The notes under the pieces: model-generated
Told to the model about the DNA's origin: nothing
Databases searched by the model: none
Seen by the model: only the letters and a program-made list of their open reading frames with translations
Made by a program: the position numbers and the translations under genes
Shown: in pieces, positions 18,224-28,300 of the stretch
Layout of the letters: each line of letters opens with the position of its first letter
Numbering within the stretch: the stretch's first letter is position 1
From: Bacteroidales bacterium
GTDB lineage: Bacteria > Bacteroidota > Bacteroidia > Bacteroidales > GCA-2748055
NCBI GenBank assembly: GCA_029938715.1
Contig: JAOZUK010000024.1
Span: forward strand, 1 to 41,714
Reading direction: 5' to 3'
Length of the DNA: 41,714 bases

Positions 18224-18231
18224 TATTTTTG
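18224..18231 (+). promoter_or_regulatory. -7 promoter element (TATTTTTG) upstream of the 18280 gene
   Basis: This is a perfect TAnnTTTG match 49 bp before the ATG. Possible -33 TTG sequences are not at the expected spacing. Confidence 0.35.
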
Positions 18232-18279
18232 AGTATAAGAGCATACCTAAATCACTTATAAAACAGCTTTGATCGCATT

Positions 18280-20265
18280 ATGTTTACACCAACAATCAGA
18301 ACCTTTTTTTGTCTTACAGGAATCCTGATACTGATCACTGGAACCCCTCTTTTCAGTCAGGATGTAGCGCTGAACCTGCAGCAATTACAAACCGAAGCCA
18401 TGAACAACCTTGAAAAGGGTGAACTCAGATCTGCTCTTCGTGGCTTCAGGAAACTGATGGATGCTGAACCGGACAATGCTTTACATCCTTATCATGCGGG
18501 CATATGCCTTGTCGAACTGAACGAAGACCTGGATGACGCCATTGAATTTCTCTATGGGGCTTCCAATCAGGGTGTACCTGCGGATGTGAAGTACTACCTT
18601 GGAAAGGCTTATCATCGCGATTACAACTTCTCCGATGCAAGAAAATACTACGGGCATTTTGAGGTGGAGGCCAGCCGGCAGGAATCAAAGAAATACAACG
18701 TGTCTCACCTGATGGAAACCACCCGTAGTGCTTCAGAGATTACAGCCTCTTATAATCCATATGAGGTGATGAACGTTACCTTCATTGATCTTTTTGATTC
18801 TTTGCAATACTCTCAGATCAAAATGAAGGGGGGCCAGCTACAGCGCAAGCCTGAAGCCTATTTTCACGCCAATGAAGACCTCAATGGTCTAACCAGCCTT
18901 GTATTTGTCCCACGAAATGCTGTTCGGGGCGATTATATATATTATTCAGGATATGGCAGGAATCAGAAAGAGGGGGCGCAGCTGTTCAGAGTGAAAAAAG
19001 GCTCAGGAAAAACGTGGGGAGATCCTGAAGAAGTCAAACCCCTGAACAGCGAAGGAGATGAAGTATTACCCTATTATGACCCCATCGAAAGCGATCTCTA
19101 TTTTGCGTCCAATGGAAGGTTGGGAGTGGGGGGATTTGATCTCTTCAGGACACATTATGATCGTGAACGAGATCATTGGTCGGAGCCTGTTAATCTCGGG
19201 TTCCCGGTGAACTCTGCCATGGATGAGTACCTTCTGCTTCCAGGCTCAGACCTGGGGATGGTGATGTTTTTCTCCACCCGGGAGGGTACCGACAGTACAG
19301 TTACAGTTTACAGGGTGCACCTTGTTGAACCTAGAAAGAAAACGGCTCCCAATGATAATAAAATGCTAAAAGAGATTGCCACCCTTGGAGGAGCAGCTGC
19401 AGATATCCTGGCTGAGATGGAAGAGGTGAAGGAGATGGAAACTGCAGCAGAATCGGTGTCAGCAGAAGAGGAGCATGTTCCCCCGGTCATAACCGAGGTG
19501 ACTGTTCTGTCGGAAGAGAAGATCATATCGGAATACAAGTACTCACTTGTGCAGGCCCTAAGGCACCAGGCGGATTCGGATTCCCTGAATGACCTGGCTG
19601 CCAATGCACGGTTTCTGGTAATGGATTCGGACGACCCAAATGACCGTTGGATCTGGCAAAAGCAGATCATGCTTTGGGAGAAGAAAGCGCGTGATGAGGA
19701 GTTGAAGGCAGATGAGCTCTATGCCAAAATGGAGGAGGAGCGAGCTGTCCTGAATAAAATCTCTTCAGGGAAAATCCCGGAAGCAATTGAAGTTGATACG
19801 GTGATAGGAGATCTGACTCTATACAAATATAAGGATACAGATTCGTTCCCGTCCAATTTGGATCCGCCCGCAGTCAATTCAGTTCCTCACACTGTTTCTG
19901 GAAAGTCACATCCAATGGAATCTCCAATTCCCAATGGATTTGAGATACTGGATCATTCACCCTATAGTGCAAACAATCCCATTCCAATGGATGTACCATT
20001 GCCTTCGGGTGTGTTCTACAGGATTCAGATTGGATCTTTTGGTTCGGCGGTGGAGCCCGATGCTTTTCAGGGCATAAGCCCCATAACGGGTATGCATTTG
20101 AATGAATATGGAAAGGTGAAGTATTTTGCAGGGAAGTTTACTAAATATGAGGAAGCCACTTCTGCACTTTCCCTGATACAGTCGCGGGGATTTGAGGATG
20201 CATTCATTGTGGCCTGGTACAATGGAGATATTGTAACAACTCAGAAAGCAAAAGAGCTCCAGTGA
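18280..20265 (+). CDS. TPR/PD40-repeat envelope protein with a SPOR-like C-terminal domain
   Basis: 661 aa. A signal peptide ends near residue 26 (GTPLFSQ). Two or three TPR-like repeats follow (about 30-140: ALRGFRKLMDAEPDNALHPYHAG, DVKYYLGKAYHRDYNFSDARKYY). A WD40-like PD40 propeller segment comes next (about 190-345), including SDLYFASNGRLGVGGFDLFR. A charged coiled-coil-like stretch (about 360-490) and a Pro-rich linker lead to a SPOR-like end (about 575-655, FYRIQIGSFGSA...VKYFAGKFTKYEEATSAL). TPR-PD40 combinations occur in gliding and type IX secretion proteins such as PorE, but PorE ends in an OmpA domain, so I do not assign that name. It is probably periplasmic and peptidoglycan-associated. 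Confidence 0.8.
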   Translation: MFTPTIRTFFCLTGILILITGTPLFSQDVALNLQQLQTEAMNNLEKGELRSALRGFRKLMDAEPDNALHPYHAGICLVELNEDLDDAIEFLYGASNQGVPADVKYYLGKAYHRDYNFSDARKYYGHFEVEASRQESKKYNVSHLMETTRSASEITASYNPYEVMNVTFIDLFDSLQYSQIKMKGGQLQRKPEAYFHANEDLNGLTSLVFVPRNAVRGDYIYYSGYGRNQKEGAQLFRVKKGSGKTWGDPEEVKPLNSEGDEVLPYYDPIESDLYFASNGRLGVGGFDLFRTHYDRERDHWSEPVNLGFPVNSAMDEYLLLPGSDLGMVMFFSTREGTDSTVTVYRVHLVEPRKKTAPNDNKMLKEIATLGGAAADILAEMEEVKEMETAAESVSAEEEHVPPVITEVTVLSEEKIISEYKYSLVQALRHQADSDSLNDLAANARFLVMDSDDPNDRWIWQKQIMLWEKKARDEELKADELYAKMEEERAVLNKISSGKIPEAIEVDTVIGDLTLYKYKDTDSFPSNLDPPAVNSVPHTVSGKSHPMESPIPNGFEILDHSPYSANNPIPMDVPLPSGVFYRIQIGSFGSAVEPDAFQGISPITGMHLNEYGKVKYFAGKFTKYEEATSALSLIQSRGFEDAFIVAWYNGDIVTTQKAKELQ

Positions 20266-20288
20266 CGTTCATTAAAGGATAATTTTTA

Positions 20289-20296
20289 TATATTTG
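20289..20296 (+). promoter_or_regulatory. -7 promoter element (TATATTTG) for clpS-nfeD-floA
   Basis: This is a perfect TAnnTTTG match 24 bp before the clpS ATG. The -33 region is not conserved. Confidence 0.4.
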
Positions 20297-20319
20297 ATCG
20301 ATAGTGTTATCATCGCATA

Positions 20320-20604
20320 ATGGATAGTAACTTTACAAGCAGGCCGCAAAAAATAGGTTCTGAGCAAACAAATAGCCAGAGCCAGGCAAAACTTGTTCTT
20401 CATAACGACAAAATCAATACCTTTGATTATGTGATGGAAACTCTGGTTGAGGTTTGTGACCATTCAATGACTCAGGCCGAGCAATGTGCCACTATTACAC
20501 ATTATAAAGGAAAATGTGAAATCAGAACAGGTACTTTTACTGAAATGAAAGAGCTGCGTTTTCAGCTTATAACCAAAGGGCTGAAGGCATCTGTGGATAA
20601 TTAG
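20320..20604 (+). CDS. clpS: ATP-dependent Clp protease adaptor ClpS
   Basis: 94 aa. ClpS delivers N-degron substrates to ClpAP-type proteases. The core KLVLHNDKINTFDYVMETLVEVC carries the substrate-binding LHNDxxxTFDYV motif, and MTQAEQCATITHYKGKCEIRTG follows the family pattern (A.......H..G......G). The N-terminal 25 residues are polar and disordered-looking, as usual. It is followed by NfeD after 9 bp and FloA, so all three probably share one transcript. No clpA or clpC gene is in the window. Confidence 0.9.
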   Translation: MDSNFTSRPQKIGSEQTNSQSQAKLVLHNDKINTFDYVMETLVEVCDHSMTQAEQCATITHYKGKCEIRTGTFTEMKELRFQLITKGLKASVDN

Positions 20605-20613
20605 GATCCGGAT

Positions 20614-21081
20614 ATGACTGTAATCATTATACTTATTGTTCTTGGAATTCTTCTGTTTGTGATTGAATTCCTGCTGGTCCCCGGAGTTACAGTCGCAGGG
20701 ATTGGAGGGCTTGTACTTACTGTATTTGGCGTATACAAAGCATTTAATGATTTTGGATCGGCTGTTGGTGCATGGGTTTTGATCGGAACCATTTTGCTCA
20801 GTGTTTTCGTGATTGCGATGTCGCTCCGGGCCAGAACATGGAACAGGTTGATGCTGAAGACAGATATTAAAGGAACTGTAGATAAGGATTTAACCGAAGA
20901 TCAGGTCAAAAAGGGTGACCTGGGTACTGCACTTACCCGGCTGGCCCCTATGGGAAAGATTCTTGTTAACGACCTGGTCAGGGAGGCCAAATCCACAGAA
21001 GGGTATGTGGATGAGCATTCCAAAATAGAAATTGTCTCTATTAAAGGGACCAGAATCAGTGTAAAACCAGTAAAAAAATAG
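20614..21081 (+). CDS. NfeD-family membrane protein
   Basis: 155 aa. Two or three hydrophobic helices lie in the first 75 residues (VIIILIVLGILLFVIEFLLVPG; AGIGGLVLTVFGVY; VLIGTILLSVFVIAMSL). A C-terminal OB-fold-like domain follows (GTVDKDLTEDQVKKGDLGTALTRLAPMGKILVNDLVREAKSTEGYVDEHSKIEIVSIKGTRISVKPV). NfeD proteins pair with SPFH proteins, and the FloA gene follows after only 6 bp. This is the short NfeD form without the N-terminal ClpP-like protease domain. Confidence 0.93.
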   Translation: MTVIIILIVLGILLFVIEFLLVPGVTVAGIGGLVLTVFGVYKAFNDFGSAVGAWVLIGTILLSVFVIAMSLRARTWNRLMLKTDIKGTVDKDLTEDQVKKGDLGTALTRLAPMGKILVNDLVREAKSTEGYVDEHSKIEIVSIKGTRISVKPVKK

Positions 21082-21087
21082 AATACT

Positions 21088-22101
21088 ATGGAATTTACTT
21101 ACTCATGGATCGTCATTGTTGTGGCCAGTATAATTGGCCTCTGGATTATTTTGTATTTCATCCCCATCGGATTGTGGTTTACCTCATTGTTGTCGGGAGT
21201 CAAAATGTCTCTTTTACAACTGATTTTGATGCGGTGGCGGAAAGTCCCGCCAACAGTCATTGTAAGATCCATGATCGAAGCGTACAAAGCAGGGCTTGCT
21301 TATATAAAGCGGGATGAACTGGAGGCACACTTCCTGGCAGGAGGCCATGTGGAGCAGGTGATTCATTCGCTGGTATCTGCCAGCAAAGCCAATATTGATT
21401 TGACTTTCCAGATGGCCACAGCCATTGATCTGGCAGGTCGTGACGTACTTGAAGCTGTGCAAATGTCGGTGAATCCACAGGTGATTAATACGCCGCCTGT
21501 AACGGCTGTAGCCAAGGATGGAATCCAGTTGATTGCCAAAGCGCGAGTCACAGTAAGGGCCAATATTAAGCAGCTGGTGGGTGGTGCAGGAGAAGAGACC
21601 GTCCTGGCCAGGGTTGGTGAAGGAATTGTGTCTTCCATTGGTTCATCAAAGTCCCATAAGGAGGTTCTTGAAAATCCGGATAATATCTCTAAAATGGTGT
21701 TGGATAAGGGATTGGATGCAGGAACTGCATTTGAGATATTATCCATAGATGTGGCAGATATTGACATCGGGAAAAACATTGGAGCAGTCTTGCAAATGGA
21801 CCAGGCCAATGCAGATAAGAACATTGCTCAGGCCAAAGCCGAAGAGCGAAGAGCTATGGCTGTCGCTACTGAGCAGGAGATGAAAGCCAAGGCACAGGAA
21901 GCTCGGGCCAAGGTAATCGAAGCTGAAGTTGAGATTCCACTTGCGATGGCTGAAGCTTTCAGGGCAGGGAACCTGGGGATCATGGATTATTATAAGTTCA
22001 AGAATATAGAGGCGGACACAACCATGAGAGACTCCATCTCCAAGGGGACACAGCAGCCCTCTAATAGACCAGGCTCAAAGGATAAGGATAAGGATAGCTA
22101 G
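21088..22101 (+). CDS. floA: Flotillin-like protein FloA
   Basis: 337 aa. The UPF0365/FloA family scaffolds membrane microdomains. An N-terminal membrane hairpin (about residues 5-55) precedes the SPFH domain, with characteristic [38 protein letters not shown] and [31 protein letters not shown] segments. An Ala/Glu-rich coiled coil ([40 protein letters not shown]) and a polar Lys/Asp tail follow. It is the last gene of clpS-nfeD-floA and is convergent with the gene at 22109 across 7 bp. Confidence 0.96.
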   Translation: MEFTYSWIVIVVASIIGLWIILYFIPIGLWFTSLLSGVKMSLLQLILMRWRKVPPTVIVRSMIEAYKAGLAYIKRDELEAHFLAGGHVEQVIHSLVSASKANIDLTFQMATAIDLAGRDVLEAVQMSVNPQVINTPPVTAVAKDGIQLIAKARVTVRANIKQLVGGAGEETVLARVGEGIVSSIGSSKSHKEVLENPDNISKMVLDKGLDAGTAFEILSIDVADIDIGKNIGAVLQMDQANADKNIAQAKAEERRAMAVATEQEMKAKAQEARAKVIEAEVEIPLAMAEAFRAGNLGIMDYYKFKNIEADTTMRDSISKGTQQPSNRPGSKDKDKDS

Positions 22102-22108
22102 TAGGTAA

Positions 22109-22771
22109 TTACTTTTTACGGTGGTATCCGCCGGCCGGAAATCCCCCTTTTACACCCCGGGATACCCCGCCATCTTCATCCCGGGTTTCCGGGGAAAGCC
22201 ACTGCTTAAGATCGCTCACAGATAGGTCACTTATTGGGGGTTGATCCGTAATAAGAAACCCACCCAGTAAATATGAAAAGGGATCTTGATCTTTAAATGC
22301 GAAAAGGTGATCTTCTGCGTGCTTTACAAGTGTAGATCCTTCCAGTCGGGTCATCATCAGTTGGGTGTCAATGCTGTCGCGATCAGGTTTAAGGGTATAG
22401 GTTACCATGAAGTCTTTACCCTCGCTCATCCATTTTGTTCTTGCGTTGGGAAGAATCTCCATCTTTATTACCAAAGGATGTTTAAGTTCACCATCCTCAA
22501 GTAGAAACTGAGAAATATCACTAATTGTATATGTAAACCACCCTTCTTCATCAGAAAAAGCAGAGGGTTTGACTTCATATAAAATCTCATGAACCCCTTC
22601 TTTTGAAATCTGAACTGTCAGATCAAAATCTTCATTGCAGATAGGTTTGCTTTGACTGTCGATAAGTTTTCCCACGAATTTCATCTCGTAAACCAGCTGA
22701 CCGTTGGCAGATACCAGAATAAGTAAATTTGCCATTAGTACTGTAATAATTCTGCGTTTAATCAGACTCAT
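22109..22771 (-). CDS. Secreted protein of unknown function
   Basis: 220 aa from ATG 22771. The frame is open for 29 more codons upstream, but the chosen start gives a proper signal peptide (about MSLIKRRIITVLMANLLILVSANGQ). The mature part has a beta-rich segment (LVYEMKFVGKLIDSQSKPICNEDFDLTVQI...GWFTYTISDISQFLLEDGELKHPLVIKMEIL) resembling an Ig-like or transthyretin-like fold. It ends in a low-complexity Gly/Arg/Lys-rich tail. I do not recognise a family. It is convergent with floA with almost no gap. Confidence 0.65.
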   Translation of the reverse strand: MSLIKRRIITVLMANLLILVSANGQLVYEMKFVGKLIDSQSKPICNEDFDLTVQISKEGVHEILYEVKPSAFSDEEGWFTYTISDISQFLLEDGELKHPLVIKMEILPNARTKWMSEGKDFMVTYTLKPDRDSIDTQLMMTRLEGSTLVKHAEDHLFAFKDQDPFSYLLGGFLITDQPPISDLSVSDLKQWLSPETRDEDGGVSRGVKGGFPAGGYHRKK

Positions 22772-22939
22772 GGAATGTAGTTTAGGTAAAGTAAATCTAC
22801 GAATTATTACTAATAGTTGCGGGAGTAGGTGTGAATATATCCATCTCTTTATGTTCATATAGAATTATGAACACCTGTTGATTGATCAGGTTTGTTCTTG
22901 GGGAGTACTCCGCTGTCTTGGCACAGAGGTTATTAACAA

Positions 22940-22969
22940 ATTGTTTATAACCGTTGTGCGTTATTTGTG
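22940..22969 (+). promoter_or_regulatory. Promoter for the 22976-23545 RNA
   Basis: ATTG at 22940-22943 (a -33 match) is followed after 18 bases by TATTTGTG at 22962-22969, one mismatch from TAnnTTTG. The predicted start is near 22976. Confidence 0.5.
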
Positions 22970-22975
22970 AATAGA

Positions 22976-23545
22976 GAACAGTCGTACTTTCTTGACTTGT
23001 TTTCCTCGATGGTCTATTTTTATGGGACCGAGTAAGAGATAACAGGCTGCTCGAAGTTTCGCCCGGTGTAGTGAACCATTCCGAAAGGAATTGGGTAGCG
23101 AACCGGCCAGTTAAGGAATAATCCCTAACCGGAGATTCATCCAGAGCCAGGCATATACCTCGAAACAGTGTTTCCCGGTATATTCAATCGCAGATCCCTT
23201 CTTGGAAGATCTTTTAAAGGTTGATCCGAAAGGCTGAAGAGCCAAAAAGAATCCTTGCGGGTTCCACTAAGCATTCCCACTCTGGCAGCGGACAGAACTT
23301 AAGAACCGGACGTTGCAGGGGCCTTTAGGAGCCAGTCCCGGAAATTCAGTGCTTGTCATTGGGTGAAAGGACGGTAGCAGGTCAGTGTTCTATGGAACAC
23401 AGGCTGAGAACACGGGCTTGCCGAATACAGATCCTTGGGGTCGTATCGGTAGAGCCAGCCAGAATAACTGTAGCTCGGCACTGATTGATGGCTATGGGTG
23501 TCATTCAGTGAAATGGGAGTAAACTACAAAGTTTACTCCCATTTT
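22976..23545 (+). ncRNA. Large structured non-coding RNA of unidentified family
   Basis: No credible ORF exists on either strand between 22772 and 23580, yet the stretch is dense in stable hairpins. A GAAA tetraloop closes a stem at 23076-23094. A nested hairpin spans 23053... in the 5' third only loosely, but 23153-23183 is clear (ATATACC/GGTATAT around GAAAC/GTTTC). Others are 23107-23132, 23385-23400 (GTGTTC/GAACAC) and a 12-13-bp interrupted hairpin at 23421-23449. A promoter-like pair precedes it and a perfect intrinsic terminator ends it. The GAGGAAAGTCC core of RNase P RNA, the tmRNA ends and a 6S-like closed stem were not found. GTGCG at 22956 matches group II intron 5' ends, but there is no maturase and no domain V. 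Length and terminator favour an independent transcript of about 570 nt. Confidence 0.65.
23511..23545 (+). terminator. Intrinsic terminator of the structured RNA
   Basis: A perfect 12-bp stem (23514-23525 with 23530-23541) with ACAA loop is followed by TTTT. The flanking AAA extends the pairing. On the minus strand the trailing sequence is not T-rich, so the plus direction is favoured. Confidence 0.85.
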
Positions 23546-23580
23546 GTATAGGTGTTAGTGATGATTTCTCCCCTGAAAGA

Positions 23581-24942
23581 TCATTTTCCCCGACTGGCAA
23601 TTTTCTTAATTTGCTCCACAACCAGACCGATCAGAATACCTGCCAGACAGAATGCAAATGCCCAAATCACAAGATCTTCAGATATTCCAAATATGATGGC
23701 CGGTACAATTACACCTACCAGGCAAAACAGGATCGATAGATTAACACTCAGACGATTTATCTTTGGGGCGATCCACAATACAAGGACCAGTAATCCAAGT
23801 GACATGGTGAGCGATACAAAAAAGAATGTGGCATCCACGATATCGCGCAGTACAAGGGACATGGAGATTCCAAGAATCATCAAAACCACCATGCTGTATC
23901 GCATGGTTTTTCTAAGATTTGTAGATTTGGTCAGTCCGGTCTTTTCCAGGAAATCCTGAGTTACCGAAGCTGAAGCTGTAAACATATAAGTATCGGCCGA
24001 TGACGATACTGAAGAGTAGATGATTACAACCGACAAACCTGCCAGTCCAACCGGTAGCAATCTGCTGAACCCAACAATCAGGGAGGTGTCTGGGGCAATG
24101 TCGGGTATATCGGCACGGATTACCAATCCGATAAGGAGCAGTATAAAGCCCACGATAATATAGAATATGGAGGAGAGAAATATACTGCGTTTGAAATGTT
24201 TTTTGTTCTTAATAGCATATACCCGTTGCCAGAGTTCGGGTGAAGCCATGGGAATGAAAAATCCGGCAAGGAAGAAGCTGACCAGCTGCATGACCGGGAT
24301 ATTGAAGAGGTCCATAAATACAACTTCTGGTTTGGTGCTGGTTGTGGTAAGCAGGTACATCATAAGCACAAACAGCAGGAAGATCCCAAAGGTTTGAATG
24401 ATATCGGTCTTTACTACAGCATCGAATCCTCCAGCAATCAGGTAAAGGAGGATGATGACCCCCACAATCATTACCGAGAGATCGTAGCTGATGGGTGTAT
24501 ACTCAGAAACCAGCTTTGCTCCCGCTGTAAAATTGAGCACCACCCACCCAAACATGATAATGATCGTGATAATGGTAGCCAGGTAGCCAGCAAATTTCCC
24601 CTTCATAAAAAAGAAGAAGTCAGGCATGGTATAGAACTTCTCCTTATCTGCAATCTTTTTGATTTTTAGTCCGAAAAAGTAAAAAACAAACAATCCAAAA
24701 ACAGAGCCTACAAAGTACCAGAGTGCACCCATTCCATACATATAGACCAGAGCAGTATAGGTGAGCAAAATGGCTGCTCCTATGCGGCTGGAAAAGATTG
24801 TAGCTGTAGCCTGGATCGAGGTGAGTTTTCGGCCTGAGATCAAGAACTCCTCTTTTTCCTGTTTTCGTCCAGTGAGTGCTCCAACAAGAAGTATCACAAG
24901 AAAATACGCCACAATAATGATGTAGTCAGTAAAGATTAGCAT
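23581..24942 (-). CDS. Sodium:solute symporter (SSS family)
   Basis: 453 aa with about 12-13 hydrophobic segments across its length. SSS features include the N-terminal YFLVILLVGALTGRK...EEFLISGRKL, an IGGFDAVVKTDIIQ-like segment (LIAGGFDAVVKTDIIQTFGIF), FFIPMASPELWQRVYAIKN, and the YSSVSSSADTYMFTASASVTQDF segment that corresponds to the Na+-binding and gating helix. These proteins import sugars, amino acids, carboxylates or other solutes with sodium, and the substrate cannot be predicted. It is divergent from the SusC/SusD operon across 424 bp and may import a product of that uptake system, which is inference from position only. Confidence 0.93.
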   Translation of the reverse strand: MLIFTDYIIIVAYFLVILLVGALTGRKQEKEEFLISGRKLTSIQATATIFSSRIGAAILLTYTALVYMYGMGALWYFVGSVFGLFVFYFFGLKIKKIADKEKFYTMPDFFFFMKGKFAGYLATIITIIIMFGWVVLNFTAGAKLVSEYTPISYDLSVMIVGVIILLYLIAGGFDAVVKTDIIQTFGIFLLFVLMMYLLTTTSTKPEVVFMDLFNIPVMQLVSFFLAGFFIPMASPELWQRVYAIKNKKHFKRSIFLSSIFYIIVGFILLLIGLVIRADIPDIAPDTSLIVGFSRLLPVGLAGLSVVIIYSSVSSSADTYMFTASASVTQDFLEKTGLTKSTNLRKTMRYSMVVLMILGISMSLVLRDIVDATFFFVSLTMSLGLLVLVLWIAPKINRLSVNLSILFCLVGVIVPAIIFGISEDLVIWAFAFCLAGILIGLVVEQIKKIASRGK

Positions 24943-25366
24943 GGTGGTTAGTTTTAGTATTCAGTTATGTAAATATATAAAAATCTGCATAACGCCAATA
25001 TTGTCCGGATCAGAACTACATGCACTACCCGGAAATCTGTCCTGTATGTGTTGACCCCCCTGCTGGTGTTATTTGACCCGGTGTTGAAGGTATTATTATG
25101 GGCGAATGCACCAGTTTATCAGTCAATGACAAACAAGTCACCTGTCAGTGACGGTCTAAAGCCTGTAAAAGGAGTAAAACAGATGTGAAACAACAGAATG
25201 GCCCCAACAAGCTGCCATTGCTTGATATTATTAGATAAACAGTACACTTTCGACTTTCTTCAGTTGAAATTCTACTAACGGCACGTGTTTGCGGGATAAG
25301 ATCATATACATTCTCGGGGACAGAAGTGGTAGAAGAACCTTTAATCGTCAAACTAAATCTGAATCT
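24943..25366. other. 424-bp divergent intergenic region, symporter / SusC
   Basis: No gene is seen. It contains a small hairpin (GTCAC/GTGAC at about 25136-25152). Two CCTGT pentamers lie 21 bp apart at 25141 and 25162; on the minus strand these read ACAGG, like the repeats at 34444 and 35610. A weak SusC promoter candidate is TTG at 25222-25224 followed after 18 bases by TACACTTTCG at 25243, which has one base extra compared with TAnnTTTG. Confidence 0.45.
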
Positions 25367-28300
25367 ATGAAAAGAGTACTAAGCTTTCTGCTATTTATGG
25401 CGCTGGGCACATTGTCCCTCTTCGGACAGGCCCGGGAAGTCACCGGTACGGTGGTCGGCGCCGAAGACGGAGAACTGTTACCTGGTGTCTCCGTAGCTGT
25501 AAAAGGAACCACTATCGGGACCATTACAGATCTCAATGGTAAATATGTAATCAACGTTCCACAAAATAGTGATGTGTTGATCTTTAGTTTTGTTGGACTT
25601 CTGACACAGGAAGTTGAGATTGGTAACAACCTGGTTCTTGATTTTTCCATGGAGCTAGACTTACTGGAGATTGATGAGGTGGTGGTTACCGCCATGGGAA
25701 TCCGAAAAGAGAAAAAAGCCCTGGGTTATTCGGTCCAGGAACTAGACGAATCCCAGATTTCCGGTGCCAAGAACATGGATATCTCCAAATCACTTCAGGG
25801 AAAAATTGCCGGGGTGAATGTGAAACAGTCCAGCGGAATGCCGGGAGCTACTTCCCATGTAACCATTAGAGGTAATGTCTCCCTCACCGGATCCAATCAG
25901 CCCCTCTATGTGGTGGATGGAATGCCCATTGCCTCCGAAAAAGCATTTATGGAGAATGTGGGAGAAGGGACCAATCCCTCCTCCAGGGTTGTAGACCTGA
26001 ATCCTGAAGATATCGAATCCATTTCGGTATTAAAAGGTGCCACTGCTTCAGCTCTGTATGGTTTGAGAGCTGCAAACGGCGTGATTGTAATCACCACCAA
26101 GAGTGGCTCTGCCGCCAGGGCTGCTGGCAAACAAACACTTGTGACTGTAAACAGCAGCTTTTCATCAGACAGGATAAGTCGCTTACCCGAACTTCAGTCC
26201 ACCTATGCTCAGGGCAATGGAGGGGTATTGAATCTATGGTCGTCAGGTTCATGGGGACCGCGGATTGATACCCTACAAAATTATCAGTCTCAGGAAGACA
26301 ATCTTTTCTTTGATGATCCATATGAGACTTCTGACGGAAACCCTCCTCCCCAGGTCCCAACTGTATATAACAACCAGGAGGACTTTTTTCAGCAGGGGTA
26401 TACTTTTACTAACTCAGTGGATATTTCATCTGCAACTGACAAGGCCCGTTACAGTCTTGGAATGGGCCGGACCGATCAGAAAGGGATCATTGAAACAACC
26501 GGAATGGTCAGGAACAATGCCAAGTTCAACGGGTTTTTCGACCTGAGTGATAAATGGTCAGCATCGGTTTCGGCCAATGTATCCAACGTGGATATTGATA
26601 AAATCCCTGGAGGAAGCAACCTGGCCAATCCATTGTTTACGGTCTATTTCGCACCCCGGAGTTACGATCTGACCAATAAACCCTTTGAGCGAGAGGAAAA
26701 TCCCTACCAGCAGTATCACTATAGATTTGCCATGGATAATCCTTACTGGGCTCTTAAAAACAATAATTATAATGAAATCACCAACAGGTTCTTTGGAAAT
26801 GCCTCCATCAGTTTCCAGCCGTACGATTGGATGCGTATCAACTATCGGATTGGTCTTGACCGGTTCTTAACCACGGGTCATGAGGTAATTTCACTGGGTT
26901 CAGGCGGACAGGGTAGAGGATATCCAGAGTTCGGTATGGAACCAGCTGCTGGTCAGATTGATGACTATAACTATCAGAGGCAGGAGTTGAATTCCAATGC
27001 AACAATCACATTTACTAAAGATTTTGGAGATTTTGGACTGGATGCAGTCATTGGTAATGAGTTCTATGATATTACTACCAAGACGCATTCCATGACCGGG
27101 ACCAACATAACCATTGGTGGATTTGACCATATATCCAATACCGGGGCCCAAACGATTTTCATGGAGCTCACCGAGCAGCGGGTAGTTGGATTCTTCGGAA
27201 GTGCCACAGTGGATTATGCTTCCATGCTTTTCCTCACGGTGACAGGAAGGAACGATATTGTGTCTAACATGCCTTCAGGAAACAGATCTTACTTCTATCC
27301 ATCCGTATCTGCAGGTTTTATTTTCACAGAACTTGGTTTTCTAAAGGATCAGCAAGTACTTCCTTTCGGAAAGATCCGGGCTTCTTACTCCCAGATGGGA
27401 CAAGCTGGAGCCCTTTATGCAACCCGGACTCTGTATACAGCTAAAGAGGACAACGAGGCTCTTGGCAGCGGATTCCTGGATAATGATTTTACTTTCCCAT
27501 ACCAGGGGTCCCCCGCATTCACACTGCAGTCGACCCTTCTGTCGAATGACCTGAGACCTCAAAATATTACAACCTATGAGATTGGGGCTGACCTTAGGTT
27601 TTATGAGAACAGGTTAGGGATTGACTACTCATACTACTATGTGAATGCCACCGACCAGATATTTAATGTGCCTCTGGCAGCTTCCTCAGGTTTTCGTGGG
27701 GAATACAGAAATGCCGGGGAACTGGAATCAAAAGGTCATGAAATTATATTATCTATCGTTCCCATAAGAACCAGTGGGGGATTTGAGTGGGAGATTCTGA
27801 CTAATTACTCCCAGAACCAGAACATGGTATTATCACTTGCACCCGGAGTTGAACGGGTCCAGACTGGCTGGCAGAACTTCACCAGTGTGGGAGCCTATGC
27901 CTATGAAGGACAGCCCTATCCGGTTATTTTTGGTAGTGGTTATGTGAGGGATGATAACGACCGGATCGTAGTGGATTCCAGGTCTACTGTTGCAGGAGAA
28001 CCCAACCCCTTCTATGGTATGCCTTTGCAGGGAGGAGATGAGAAGATTCTTGGAAAGGTCAATCCCGATTGGGATGCCAGCCTGACCAATACCCTGCGAT
28101 TCAAAGGTTTTACATTGACTGCCATGCTATTCTACTCTAAAGGTGGGTATATATCCAGCGGCCTGACAGGTCTTCTGAGAAACTATGGTGCAGCTAAGGA
28201 GTGTGAAGACAGGGAGACTCCTGTAGTTCTGCCAGATGCTGCCAAGGGTTACCTGGATCCAGCCACAGGGGATCTGATCCTGGAAGGAGACAATGACATT

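Noticed and set aside
22956-23545. Group II intron
   Set aside because: GTGCG at 22956 and the dense hairpins are suggestive, but I found no reverse transcriptase/maturase, no domain V, and the segment ends in an intrinsic terminator.
22976-23545. RNase P RNA, tmRNA or 6S RNA
   Set aside because: The invariant GAGGAAAGTCC of RNase P, the tmRNA ends and tag reading frame, and a 6S-type end-closing stem with central bubble were looked for and not seen on either strand.
25289-25366. N-terminal extension of SusC
   Set aside because: It would precede the signal peptide MKRVLSFLLFMALG..., which must be N-terminal for export.
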